DNA from: Pontibacter pudoricolor
GTDB taxonomy: Bacteria > Bacteroidota > Bacteroidia > Cytophagales > Hymenobacteraceae
Assembly: GCF_010092985.1 (NCBI RefSeq)
Contig: NZ_CP048106.1
Span: 434,001-498,000, forward strand
Direction: 5' to 3'
Length of the DNA: 64,000 nucleotides
Numbering within the stretch: position 1 is the stretch's first letter; each line of letters starts with the position of its first letter. The notes below the pieces were generated by a model. It made no database searches. It saw only the letters and a list, made by a program, of their open reading frames with translations, and had not been told where the DNA came from. The position numbers were made by a program, and so were the translations under genes. Shown here one piece after another: positions 55,195-63,854 of the stretch.

Positions 55195-55339
55195 TTTAGG
55201 AGGAGTTTTGGAGTCAGAGACAACTTAGCGTGCACGGCTCTTAAGAGCATCTTGTACACCAATGAGGTGATAAACAACTCTTACTTAACCTTATAGCATC
55301 GATTAACGAATAACGGTGAACGAATAACGAAATAAGTCT

Positions 55340-55347
55340 TAACTTTG
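55340..55347 (+). promoter_or_regulatory. possible -7 box of the deoxyhypusine-synthase-like gene
   Basis: TAACTTTG matches TAnnTTTG, 37 bases before the ATG. No clear TTTG was found at the -33 distance. Confidence 0.35.
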
Positions 55348-55384
55348 GGGACCCAGGCAGACCGGTTAAGGTTGCCTTAAGCTA

Positions 55385-56362
55385 ATGAACATGGAAATAA
55401 CAAATTTCTTAAAGAAACACTACAAACACTTTAACGCGGCCTCTGTGATAGACGCTGCCGAAGGATACAAGACCCACCTTAACAACGGTGGTAAAATGAT
55501 GATCACACTGGCTGGTGCTATGTCTACGGCTGAGCTGGGGATTATTCTGGCAGAGATGATCCGTCAGGATAAAGTGCATGCCATTTCGTGTACAGGTGCC
55601 AACCTGGAAGAAGATATCTTTAACCTGGTGGCGCACGATTTCTACGAGCGCGTGCCGCATTACCGCGAGCTATCTGCAGCCGATGAAGAAGCGCTGCTGG
55701 AGCGCCACATGAACCGTGTAACCGACACCTGTATTCCGGAAGAGGAAGCGATGCGCCGAATAGAGCACACCGTACTTAAGTTCTGGGAAAAAGCAGACCA
55801 GGAAGGTAAGCAATACTTCCCGCACGAGTTCTTCTATCAGATATTATTATCAGGCGACCTGGAACAATATTACCAGATCGACCCTAAGAATAGCTGGATG
55901 CTGGAAGCTGCCAAGAAAAATCTTCCGATCATCTGCCCAGGTTGGGAAGATTCAACACTGGGTAACATCTTCTCCAGCCACGTGATCAACGGTGACATTA
56001 AAAACGTGCATACTGTAAAAACTGGTATCCAGTACATGATGTACTTAGCTGACTGGTATACTGAGAATGCGAAAGATGATTCTACTGTAGGTTTCTTCCA
56101 GATTGGTGGCGGTATTGCCGGTGACTTCCCTATTTGTGTGGTACCGATGCTGCACCAGGATCTGCAGCGTACCGGCGTTCCGCTTTGGGGTTATTTTGCA
56201 CAGATCTCCGATTCTACAACCAGCTACGGTTCTTACTCTGGCGCGGTGCCGAATGAGAAAATTACCTGGGGCAAACTGGGTAAAGAAACACCTAAGTTCG
56301 TGATCGAGTCGGATGCAACTATAGTTGCGCCACTTATCTTTGCTATAGTTCTGGATATGTAA
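55385..56362 (+). CDS. deoxyhypusine synthase family protein
   Basis: A 325-residue protein with the NAD-binding fold of deoxyhypusine and homospermidine synthases: MITLAGAMSTAELGIILAEM, SCTGANLEEDIFNLV, and late GFFQIGGGIAGDFPI followed by TTSYGSYSGAV. In eukaryotes and archaea the enzyme modifies a lysine of eIF5A; bacteria lack this target, so the bacterial enzyme may make homospermidine or modify an unknown protein. It is a single gene that ends in a very long palindromic terminator. Confidence 0.85.
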   Translation: MNMEITNFLKKHYKHFNAASVIDAAEGYKTHLNNGGKMMITLAGAMSTAELGIILAEMIRQDKVHAISCTGANLEEDIFNLVAHDFYERVPHYRELSAADEEALLERHMNRVTDTCIPEEEAMRRIEHTVLKFWEKADQEGKQYFPHEFFYQILLSGDLEQYYQIDPKNSWMLEAAKKNLPIICPGWEDSTLGNIFSSHVINGDIKNVHTVKTGIQYMMYLADWYTENAKDDSTVGFFQIGGGIAGDFPICVVPMLHQDLQRTGVPLWGYFAQISDSTTSYGSYSGAVPNEKITWGKLGKETPKFVIESDATIVAPLIFAIVLDM

Positions 56363-56374
56363 CACAGTCTAGGG

Positions 56375-56434
56375 TAACCTATAAAACAAAGCGGCTGCAG
56401 GTTTTCACTTGCAGCCGCTTTGTTTTATAGGTTA
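56375..56434. terminator. 60-base inverted repeat, bidirectional terminator
   Basis: Arms of about 27 bases pair with one G-U mismatch around a 6-base loop (outer bases TAACCTATAAAAC). It lies between two convergent genes and overlaps the stop codon of the RNA ligase-like gene. Confidence 0.8.
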
Positions 56435-56983
56435 GCTGATCAGTTCGCGCCGGCCAAACCTGAACTCTTCTTCTTTAAGATAATAATCGCCGCTCTGCTG
56501 CAGAATGGTAATGTTATCGATAGTGACTTCCCAGTTAAAATTATAGTTGCACAGGAACGAAAGCACCGGCCCAAGCATCTCAGGTGTAGTATCACCGAGT
56601 GCAAGTGTAATATGAGGCAGCCACATATTCGGATTATAGTAGACCCCCATTTCGCTGCTCATCTCCGAAATATCGCGGTGCAGTTTTGCATGTAGCTGGT
56701 TTAGGGGCGAAGTGCGCAGCACAGGTATATAAACTACCGGCGTTGGTCCCGGAAAAATGCCCAGCCCGGTAGTACGGATCGTAAAATCAGGCATCTCAAA
56801 ACAGGTTAGCTCCAGGTACTGCTTCAGCTCCTCCATATCCGGTATCTCTGCAGTAAGAATGGTAAGGTGCGGGTATGGAGTTATTTTTACTCCATTAAGC
56901 CCAAACCTGGTCTCAAGCAGTTCTGTAAGTTCACAAACGCGATCGGAGTGAAATTTGTCTAACAGCGAAGTTATCGCGATCAT
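56432..56983 (-). CDS. 2H phosphodiesterase / 2'-5' RNA ligase family protein
   Basis: A 183-residue protein with two HxT motifs, HLTIL (about residue 43) and HITLA (about residue 124), the catalytic pairs of the 2H phosphoesterase fold. Members open or form 2',5'- or cyclic phosphodiester bonds in RNA or nucleotides. The physiological substrate of bacterial members is mostly unknown. It converges with the deoxyhypusine-synthase-like gene. Confidence 0.85.
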   Translation of the reverse strand: MIAITSLLDKFHSDRVCELTELLETRFGLNGVKITPYPHLTILTAEIPDMEELKQYLELTCFEMPDFTIRTTGLGIFPGPTPVVYIPVLRTSPLNQLHAKLHRDISEMSSEMGVYYNPNMWLPHITLALGDTTPEMLGPVLSFLCNYNFNWEVTIDNITILQQSGDYYLKEEEFRFGRRELIS

Positions 56984-57190
56984 AGTTGCCTGTTAAATAA
57001 ATATTTTGCCAACCGGCAAAGGTATGCATTTAAACAACTGCATGTGCTAATGAAACGAGTGCTTACCATAATTGTTTAGCTAAACCTTTTAAAACGCGGC
57101 AACTATAGTTGTTAGTATGGGCCGGCAATAAGTTATATAGTTCACGGTCTTAGGTTTAGCCGGCAGGTGCGCAGTATGGGTTTATTTAAG

Positions 57191-57198
57191 TACCTTTG
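57191..57198 (+). promoter_or_regulatory. possible -7 box of the ABC-F gene
   Basis: TACCTTTG matches TAnnTTTG, with the ATG 24 bases downstream; the -33 element is not clear. Confidence 0.38.
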
Positions 57199-57221
57199 CA
57201 CTTTATAGTTGATTTGATTAC

Positions 57222-59150
57222 ATGATTTCCATAAACAACCTTAGCTTTCATTTTGGCAGCCGCCCGATGTACGACGATGCCAACCTGCACATTCGTCCGA
57301 AAGATAAAATTGGTCTGATAGGCCTGAACGGTACCGGAAAGTCTACGCTGCTGCGCATTATAGTAGGTGAGTACAAACCGGATAGCGGCAGCATCCAAAT
57401 GAGCAAGGAAACCACTATCGGCTTCCTGAACCAGGACCTTTTGAGCTACCAGACCCACGAGAGTATCCTCTCTGTGGCGATGCAGGCTTTTGAAGAAGCA
57501 ATTTACCTGCAGGCGGAAATTGATAAGGTGTTAGTGGAATTCGAGAATAATTTCCATGATAACCTGGTAGAAAAGCTGGCTAATTTGCAGGAGCGGTTTG
57601 AAGCGCTGGGTGGCTATACCATGCAGGCCGAAGCCGAAGCAATTCTGGAAGGCCTGGGTTTTACGACCGAGGAATTGCAGCAGCCACTGGCTTCGTTTTC
57701 GGGTGGGTGGCGCATGCGTGTAATGCTGGCCAAGATACTGTTACAGAAACCATCGCTGCTGTTACTGGATGAGCCTACCAACCACCTGGACTTACCTTCC
57801 ATTAAATGGCTGGAAACCTACCTGGAGCGGTTTGAAGGAGCTGTGATCATCGTTTCGCACGACCGTGAGTTCCTGGACCGCACGACCAATATTACCGTGG
57901 AAGTATCAGGCGCAAAGCTGAATGTATACCCGGGTAACTATAGTTTTTACCTGGAAGAAAAGGCCATGCGAAACGAAATTCAGAAAGGCGCATACGAGAA
58001 CCAGCAGGCCCAGATACGCCAGACAGAACGTTTTATCGAGCGCTTTAAAGCGAAGGCAACAAAAGCGAAGCAGGCACAAAGCCGCATGAAACAGCTGGAA
58101 CGTCTGGAACGCATAGAAGATGTAGCTCCGGAATCAGCGAAAGTAAATTTCAGCTTTAAGTTCAGCGTGCAGCCGGGCCGTCATGTTTTCAGGTTAGAAC
58201 ACATGAGTAAGGCTTTTGGCAACAAGGTTATTTTCCGGGATACGAACGTGCATATCGAGCGCGGCGATAAGATTGCCCTGGTGGGTGCGAACGGTAAAGG
58301 TAAATCTACGCTGCTCCGCATTATTGCCGGCACCGAACCGATACAGGGCAAACGCGAACTTGGTCATAACGTGATCATGTCATTCTACGCGCAGCACCAG
58401 CTGGAATCGCTTAACGTAGATAACGAAATTTTACAGGAACTGCAGCAGGCGGGCTCCAAAAAAACAGAAGTAGAGCTACGTACTTTACTTGGTTCTTTCC
58501 TGTTTACCAGCGATGATGTTTTCAAGAAGATAAAGGTATTGTCAGGAGGGGAGAAGAGCCGTGTGGCACTGGCCAAAACACTGATCTCGGAAGCTAATTT
58601 CCTGATGCTGGATGAGCCTACCAACCACCTGGACATGCAATCGGTTAACATCCTGATTCAGGCGCTGGAGCAATACGAAGGTACCTTTGTGATCATCTCT
58701 CACGACCGTTACTTTGTAGAGAATGTGGCAACCAAGATCTGGTACATCGAAGATTATCAGCTAAAAGAGTACCCGGGCACTTATCATGAGTTTGAGGCTT
58801 TCCAGGAGAAGCGAGAGAAAGAGGCCAAACTACAGGCTGCCGTTGCACCCGCTCCCAAAAAAGAAGAGCCCAAACCAGCCCGTAACAATTCAGAATTTAA
58901 CCAGTTGAGCAACCAGTTGAAGCAGGCCAATAAAAAGCTTAATGAGCTAGAAAAGAATGTGCAGCGCCTGGAGCAGGAACTGGCCAACTACGAGACCGAA
59001 CTGGCTGACCCGAAAGTGTACGGAAATGTAAGCTTACTACAGGAGACCTCTAAAAAGTTTGAATCTGTGCAGAAAGAGCTCGAAAAAGCCAATAGCCAGT
59101 GGGAAGAACAGATGATGGAAGTAGAGGAGCTGGAAGGGAAATTAAGTTAG
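57222..59150 (+). CDS. ABC-F family ATP-binding protein
   Basis: A 642-residue soluble protein with two ABC ATPase domains: Walker A GLNGTGKST (about 35-43) and GANGKGKST, signatures SGGWRMR and LSGGEKSR, Walker B LLLDEPTNHLD and LMLDEPTNHLD. Between them is the charged linker typical of ABC-F proteins (QIRQTERFIERFKAKATKAK). A C-terminal coiled coil (about 560-640) is present, as in Uup-type members. ABC-F proteins bind the ribosomal E site and rescue stalled or antibiotic-bound ribosomes; no membrane segment, so it is not a transporter. Which subfamily it belongs to is not certain. Confidence 0.93.
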   Translation: MISINNLSFHFGSRPMYDDANLHIRPKDKIGLIGLNGTGKSTLLRIIVGEYKPDSGSIQMSKETTIGFLNQDLLSYQTHESILSVAMQAFEEAIYLQAEIDKVLVEFENNFHDNLVEKLANLQERFEALGGYTMQAEAEAILEGLGFTTEELQQPLASFSGGWRMRVMLAKILLQKPSLLLLDEPTNHLDLPSIKWLETYLERFEGAVIIVSHDREFLDRTTNITVEVSGAKLNVYPGNYSFYLEEKAMRNEIQKGAYENQQAQIRQTERFIERFKAKATKAKQAQSRMKQLERLERIEDVAPESAKVNFSFKFSVQPGRHVFRLEHMSKAFGNKVIFRDTNVHIERGDKIALVGANGKGKSTLLRIIAGTEPIQGKRELGHNVIMSFYAQHQLESLNVDNEILQELQQAGSKKTEVELRTLLGSFLFTSDDVFKKIKVLSGGEKSRVALAKTLISEANFLMLDEPTNHLDMQSVNILIQALEQYEGTFVIISHDRYFVENVATKIWYIEDYQLKEYPGTYHEFEAFQEKREKEAKLQAAVAPAPKKEEPKPARNNSEFNQLSNQLKQANKKLNELEKNVQRLEQELANYETELADPKVYGNVSLLQETSKKFESVQKELEKANSQWEEQMMEVEELEGKLS

Positions 59151-59159
59151 GTAGCTGGG

Positions 59160-59700
59160 TTCTATAGTTGGCTATAGTTGCAACCTGAATCAAGTCATCT
59201 TTTCATAGCTGTTTTCAATCCTGGGAGCTTTACTTACTTATCGTTCTATAGTTGGCTTTGGTGCCCTCACGGCCGGGAGGCCCCGTCTTGGGGTAGGGGC
59301 CCTCGATAAGGGCATCGCGCTGCTGCTTTCTTGCTACCCTCGCTCTGCTCGGGTTGCCTTGCGGCACCGCAACAAAGCAAAAGCGCTCAACCCAAAGACT
59401 GAGATCAGTTCGATAGCTATAGTTGCTATAGTTTGAAAGGCTATAGTTACATCGCTTTACCGTGGCTATAGTTCCATAGGGATAGGTCGCGACCTGTCCG
59501 CTCGACAGGCTGTAACTATGGAACTATAAAACAAACTATAACTATAGCAGAAAATTCCCCTCCCGGGAGGGGCAGGAGTGGGTTAAAACCGCAACTATAA
59601 AACGATAGCTTTAACCAGAGTTAATAGCCTAATTCTAAAAATCCATCCATCCTGTGAATCCTGATTCTGACAAATACTGCCCCTGCCGGTACAGTTGAGT
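59160..59700 (+). repeat. intergenic repeat mosaic, copy D
   Basis: Between the convergent ABC-F and M48 genes: a TCCTGGGAGCTTT segment (about 59219), GC-rich core (59257-59406) with an extra 19 or so bases after CCCCGTCTT that breaks the frame, the palindrome with one change (GGATAGGTCGCGACCTGTCC, 59479-59498), and a GGGAGGGGCAGGAGTGGG module (about 59565-59583). CTATAG is frequent around 59160-59540. The modules for AAGGGGGC and AGGGGAAGG seen in copies A and C are missing. The rest of the spacer to 59870 holds no gene. Confidence 0.8.
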
Positions 59701-59871
59701 TGAAACTTAACACCATACAAAACCACAAGTTGAGAACTTACGGGAAAATACAGAACTATAAAACGACTACTCCAACTATAATAACAGGTAATTTCACTCC
59801 CGGCAGGGCAGGCTAACTATACTAGCCTTTTCCATACCTTCCGGAATGACACAGAGACGATACATCATTTA

Positions 59872-59919
59872 TACAAGGAAAGGCCTGACTATAGTTTTAT
59901 AGTCAGGCCTTTCCTTGTA
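59872..59919. terminator. 48-base terminator with a perfect 22-base stem
   Basis: Arms of 22 bases are exact reverse complements around GTTT (59894-59897). It lies 17 bases after the M48 gene on the minus strand, and T-rich sequence is not obvious, so it may also act as an mRNA end-protecting structure. Confidence 0.7.
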
Positions 59920-59935
59920 AACTTGTTCCTGCCTG

Positions 59936-61372
59936 TTATTCTGTAATTACTTTTATCAGCATTCCTTTATCTACTCGGTCGCTGAGCTGCATGCCATTAA
60001 GCACCGCCAGTTCCTCAAGCCTTTTGGTTGGCATACCAAAAGATTGTAATGCCTGTGACAAAGATGCTGCGTTAGCAACAGTTTTAATACGCACACGCTC
60101 CGGTTTTTTATTGATCTTCGACGCATCTGTCAGCTGTTTAAAGTTGGTCATGGTGCCCGAAAAAGTGTTAAAGTAATTATTGAAATCGTTGGCAGTGGTA
60201 ATGCCCATGATACTATAAATGTTGCCGCCATACTGTATAAAATACGTCAGCGTGCCTATAGTTCCCTGCTCCTGTTTCTGTTCGGCAACCATTGCCAGTG
60301 CATTATTTCCGTTCACTGTTACATTTTTCGATTCTACCAGTGTCAGCTTATAACCTTCCAGGGTCTGGCGGGCAGCATCTTCCAGCGAGGTGCCGGGCGC
60401 CAGCGTCAGGTTTATGATCGCCTTGCCGTTTGGCTCAGCCATCTGGAAACTTTGTGGGGAGTTCAGATACTTCCAGCCTTGCGGTATCGGAAACTGGAAT
60501 TTTAACTCCGGATGATAAAATATATGGTTTTCTACAAATCCCTGCTTTGGGTCTTCCCCATACACAATACCATCTATCAGGCGCAGATAAGAGTCGCGTC
60601 CGACTTTCAGGTTCGTCATGTTTAGTTTTTTCTCCCATTGCGCAGCCAGTTCGTGCACGGTAGTGTAACGGTTGCCCGGGTCAGGGTGTGTAGATAAAAA
60701 CTCTGGAATGGCCTGCCCGCTTTCTTCCTGCTTGCGTTTCAGTGTTAAAAAGAAATCGGCCATCTCATCGGCATCGTACCCGATTTTGGTAGAATACTCA
60801 ACCCCTAATTCATCTGACTGCCGTTCATCATCACGACCAAATTTCAGGAAGAGCAAGCCAAGGCCCTGTGAGGCAACATCTCCGAATTGAGCCAGTTCCG
60901 GAGCGATAACCATACCGGCTATTAAGCCTACCTGAGCCAGTATCGATTTACTTTGCTGCTGGGCAGAATGACGCGCTGCTATGTGCCCGATCTCGTGGCC
61001 AAGTACACCGGCAAACTGTGCTTCGTTGTTAAAATGCGCCATAATGCCTCGTGTAAAGTATACATAACCGCCCGGTACAGCAAAAGCGTTAATTACAGGA
61101 GAGTCGAGTACTTTAAAGTTGTATTTGATATTGCTGCGGTGTGAGATGGCAGCCATTGCCTGGCCTTTTTCATCAATAAAGCGCTGTATGGCTGGGTTAT
61201 CGTACATCCCGAACTGCGCCACTATCTGAGGGTCCGCTTCCTGGCCCATCGCCAGTTCCTGACCTTCTGACATCAGTATCACGTCCTTTTTACCTGTTAC
61301 CGGGTTAGTAGAGCAGGAGTTAAAGAACAGCATTATACTGGTTATTAAAACCGTTATCGATAATCTTTTCAT
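59936..61372 (-). CDS. M48-family lipoprotein metalloprotease
   Basis: A 478-residue lipoprotein (FFNSCSTNPVTGKKD lipobox). The M48 catalytic motif is VLGHEIGHIAARHS, with the third zinc ligand in QSDELGVEYS. The middle part resembles BepA/YfgC-type proteases of the outer-membrane quality-control system. The last ~60 residues (TVANAASLSQALQSFGM...LNGMQ) look like a LysM-like region. It likely degrades or folds outer-membrane proteins; no TPR repeats were seen. Confidence 0.88.
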   Translation of the reverse strand: MKRLSITVLITSIMLFFNSCSTNPVTGKKDVILMSEGQELAMGQEADPQIVAQFGMYDNPAIQRFIDEKGQAMAAISHRSNIKYNFKVLDSPVINAFAVPGGYVYFTRGIMAHFNNEAQFAGVLGHEIGHIAARHSAQQQSKSILAQVGLIAGMVIAPELAQFGDVASQGLGLLFLKFGRDDERQSDELGVEYSTKIGYDADEMADFFLTLKRKQEESGQAIPEFLSTHPDPGNRYTTVHELAAQWEKKLNMTNLKVGRDSYLRLIDGIVYGEDPKQGFVENHIFYHPELKFQFPIPQGWKYLNSPQSFQMAEPNGKAIINLTLAPGTSLEDAARQTLEGYKLTLVESKNVTVNGNNALAMVAEQKQEQGTIGTLTYFIQYGGNIYSIMGITTANDFNNYFNTFSGTMTNFKQLTDASKINKKPERVRIKTVANAASLSQALQSFGMPTKRLEELAVLNGMQLSDRVDKGMLIKVITE

Positions 61373-61569
61373 TGTATCATAGTTTATAGTCTAAAGGCTC
61401 TTGCATCAGATAGCTAAATCTTCAAAAACCTATATTCTACTTGCAACGATTATGAAATTGATTAGTTGCAGCAGACCCTTTAATACAACCTGAAACTATA
61501 GTTCTGGCCTGCCTGATACAGCGTTATGGTTAGAAGGTCTGTAGCATTCAAACTATAGTCTATGATACT

Positions 61570-62019
61570 TTAGTTGTTGTCGGAGGTGTACCATTCTGCA
61601 AAAGAGTTTTCTGTTTCCCAGAGCCTTAAACTATACAGCTTTACAGTTGCCGGTAAGTGTCGGGTAAGTGTGTTCTTAAAATCAAGGAGCATGTGCTCGC
61701 AGGTAGGCTGGTACGATGTTGTTACAACTTTATGATGTAGCTGCTGCAATATAGTTAACAACTCAGGCGAAGTACCTTTCCGCAGGATAAGGGAATGGTC
61801 CAGCGGTTCAACTATAAACGTGTTTACTATCTTCTTAAGGTCGCCAAAATCCAGTACCATGCCATATTTCGGGTCTGAAATATCGGTTATGGGCTGGCCA
61901 ATTATAGTTACCTGCAGTTTATAAGAGTGCCCGTGTATATTTTTACACGGGCCATCATAGTTAAGTAAGGCATGCGCCGTTTCGAAGGTGAACTGACGCG
62001 TAAGTCTGATGTAATCCAT
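61570..62019 (-). CDS. queD: 6-carboxytetrahydropterin synthase QueD-like
   Basis: A 149-residue T-fold enzyme. Zinc-binding His are in FETAHALL and NIHGHSYKL, and the catalytic Cys is in GPCKNIHGH; LDHSLIL and CEHMLLDF follow. It makes 6-carboxytetrahydropterin for queuosine (7-deazaguanine) synthesis, or acts as a 6-pyruvoyltetrahydropterin synthase. It starts five bases after the large unknown gene at 62025-63854, so the two are probably translated from one mRNA. Confidence 0.88.
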   Translation of the reverse strand: MDYIRLTRQFTFETAHALLNYDGPCKNIHGHSYKLQVTIIGQPITDISDPKYGMVLDFGDLKKIVNTFIVEPLDHSLILRKGTSPELLTILQQLHHKVVTTSYQPTCEHMLLDFKNTLTRHLPATVKLYSLRLWETENSFAEWYTSDNN

Positions 62020-62024
62020 TAATG

Positions 62025-63854
62025 TTAAGCTACTGCTTCTGCTCTTCTCAGTTGGGCCTGTAATAACACATCTTCAGCTTCCAGTAACTCATCCAGCATT
62101 AGCACCTGGCGCTCCAGCTGGTTTCTGAATAGCTCCGGTAAAAGCTGCTTGTAATAAGTAATGCCGTCCTGCATGTTCTGCCAGAAATTGTTCAGGTATT
62201 TTTCCTGCTTGTCTGTCAGCGTTTCAAACTGTTCCGTTTTTTTATTCTTCCAGTAGTCTACATACATTTTAAGTTCGTTAATGAACATATGCGGACGGTA
62301 GGTCTGGTTAAGCGCGTTAAATCGACCATAAATATGATCGACCATTTCGTGCAGTTTGAATACACCTGAGAAAAAGGCAAGGTTCGGTCCCGGGCATATG
62401 GTTACAGCTTTGGTTGCCGCTTTCTTGCCGATGTTAAATATTTGCAAAGCAGAGTTTGCCAGGCCTTCGCATAAGCATTCTTTGGCCAGCACGCTTTCTT
62501 TTTGAGCCTTGTATAGTTCAGGAGTTAAAACCTGCGTGTTTAACTGCTCATCGAGTTGCTCTAACTTGCGGCGCTGGTATTTACGCGATGCCGTGCAGAT
62601 CGCTTCTTCAGTAAATTCGGTATTTGAAACCAGGTGCTTTTTAACGCAAGGGCTGCCAGGCTTATCTTTATCGATGCGCATCTGTTTCAGCTCTTCGCTC
62701 GATGTACCGCGCAGGGCGTTAAATGGTACGCCTAACGGCGATATCGGGCTTAGGTAAAGGTCTTCTGCTTTGGCATCGGATAGTTGCTTTAAGGTCGGCT
62801 CGTCCACAGTGGTTGCTTCCGGTACCAACAGGAAAGGAGTTCCCCAGCCGGTGGCATCCATGCCATAGTATTCCTGTAAAAAGTCGTGCTCTGCTGCTGT
62901 GCCAATCCCGCCCTGCATGGTAATGAGTTGTGTTGGAATCTCTCCCGGAACATGAATGCCTTTACTTGCCAGCGCCGAACTGAACAAACTATAAAGCTCT
63001 GACTGTAGTGCCTGGCGGTTCTGCTTAAACTCTTCCAGTATCGGGCCGATCAGGTAACCATCCGTAGCAAAAGCATGTCCACCACAGTTTAACCCGGACT
63101 CTATTCTAAACTCAGATACCCAGATACCTTTTTTAGCCAGTATTTTACCCTGCACCAGCGCCGAGCGGTAATCACTTACTTTAATGATCACCGTCTTCTC
63201 AAAATGGCCTTTGGCATCCGGCAGAAAACACGGGAACTGTTCCAGGTAAGCAAATAAACGCATGTTCATCCCCGCCGAGAAAACAACGGATGAGTTAACC
63301 GTGCTGTTGGCAAACCCGCGCAAAGCCGCCAGCGCATCCGAAAATTCCTGTGGCAACGCTTCCCCTGATTTGCTATAGTTTGTCCTGTCCAGTTTGGTCA
63401 TGATGTTTACGTCAATTCTGCCGGGTACCAGCGCATTGCGTAATTCGGTTTGCAACAGGTTTTTATGCTCCGTATCTGAAGTTTCCAGCATCTGGTTATA
63501 GCGCGCTCTTAACGGAGAGTTATCAGGTAACAGGTTAAAGTATTTGGTAATTTCCGATTCCGGTGTAAACTCCTGCATCCTTAACTCTTCCATTTGTGTC
63601 TTCACGATCTCATCCACAAGGTTCAGGAAAGCAGTGGTGCGTTTGGCTCTGTAGTCTTCCTGCTTGTCAGTAATTGGTTCGTAAGGGCGGTTGTATACCT
63701 GTGCGTAATGCGAGCGGGTGTGCTCCAGCAAGGCATCGTCGCTGAGCGAAGCCACAGACGATATTCCGAAGCGGGCCACCTTAATAGGCGAATCAATAGA
63801 AAAAGCAAGCCCCATTACAGGCAAATGAAAGTTGTGCGGTGTAGTTAGTTGCAT
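62025..63854 (-). CDS. large protein with nitronate-monooxygenase-like barrel and Cys motifs, function uncertain
   Basis: A 609-residue protein that I do not confidently recognise. It starts FHLPVMGLAFSIDSPIKVARFGI. Residues about 230-380 contain GLNCGGHAF, DGYLIGPILEEF, TMQGGIGTAAEHDFL and ATGWGTPFLLVPE, reminiscent of the FMN-binding barrel of nitronate monooxygenase-like enzymes. Residues about 415-510 hold five Cys (SPCVKK, AICTAS, ECLCEG, ICPGPN) that could bind iron-sulfur or zinc. The C-terminal ~110 residues are helical. It is coupled to queD by a 5-base gap, suggesting a role in pterin or deazaguanine metabolism (inference). Confidence 0.6.
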   Translation of the reverse strand: MQLTTPHNFHLPVMGLAFSIDSPIKVARFGISSVASLSDDALLEHTRSHYAQVYNRPYEPITDKQEDYRAKRTTAFLNLVDEIVKTQMEELRMQEFTPESEITKYFNLLPDNSPLRARYNQMLETSDTEHKNLLQTELRNALVPGRIDVNIMTKLDRTNYSKSGEALPQEFSDALAALRGFANSTVNSSVVFSAGMNMRLFAYLEQFPCFLPDAKGHFEKTVIIKVSDYRSALVQGKILAKKGIWVSEFRIESGLNCGGHAFATDGYLIGPILEEFKQNRQALQSELYSLFSSALASKGIHVPGEIPTQLITMQGGIGTAAEHDFLQEYYGMDATGWGTPFLLVPEATTVDEPTLKQLSDAKAEDLYLSPISPLGVPFNALRGTSSEELKQMRIDKDKPGSPCVKKHLVSNTEFTEEAICTASRKYQRRKLEQLDEQLNTQVLTPELYKAQKESVLAKECLCEGLANSALQIFNIGKKAATKAVTICPGPNLAFFSGVFKLHEMVDHIYGRFNALNQTYRPHMFINELKMYVDYWKNKKTEQFETLTDKQEKYLNNFWQNMQDGITYYKQLLPELFRNQLERQVLMLDELLEAEDVLLQAQLRRAEAVA

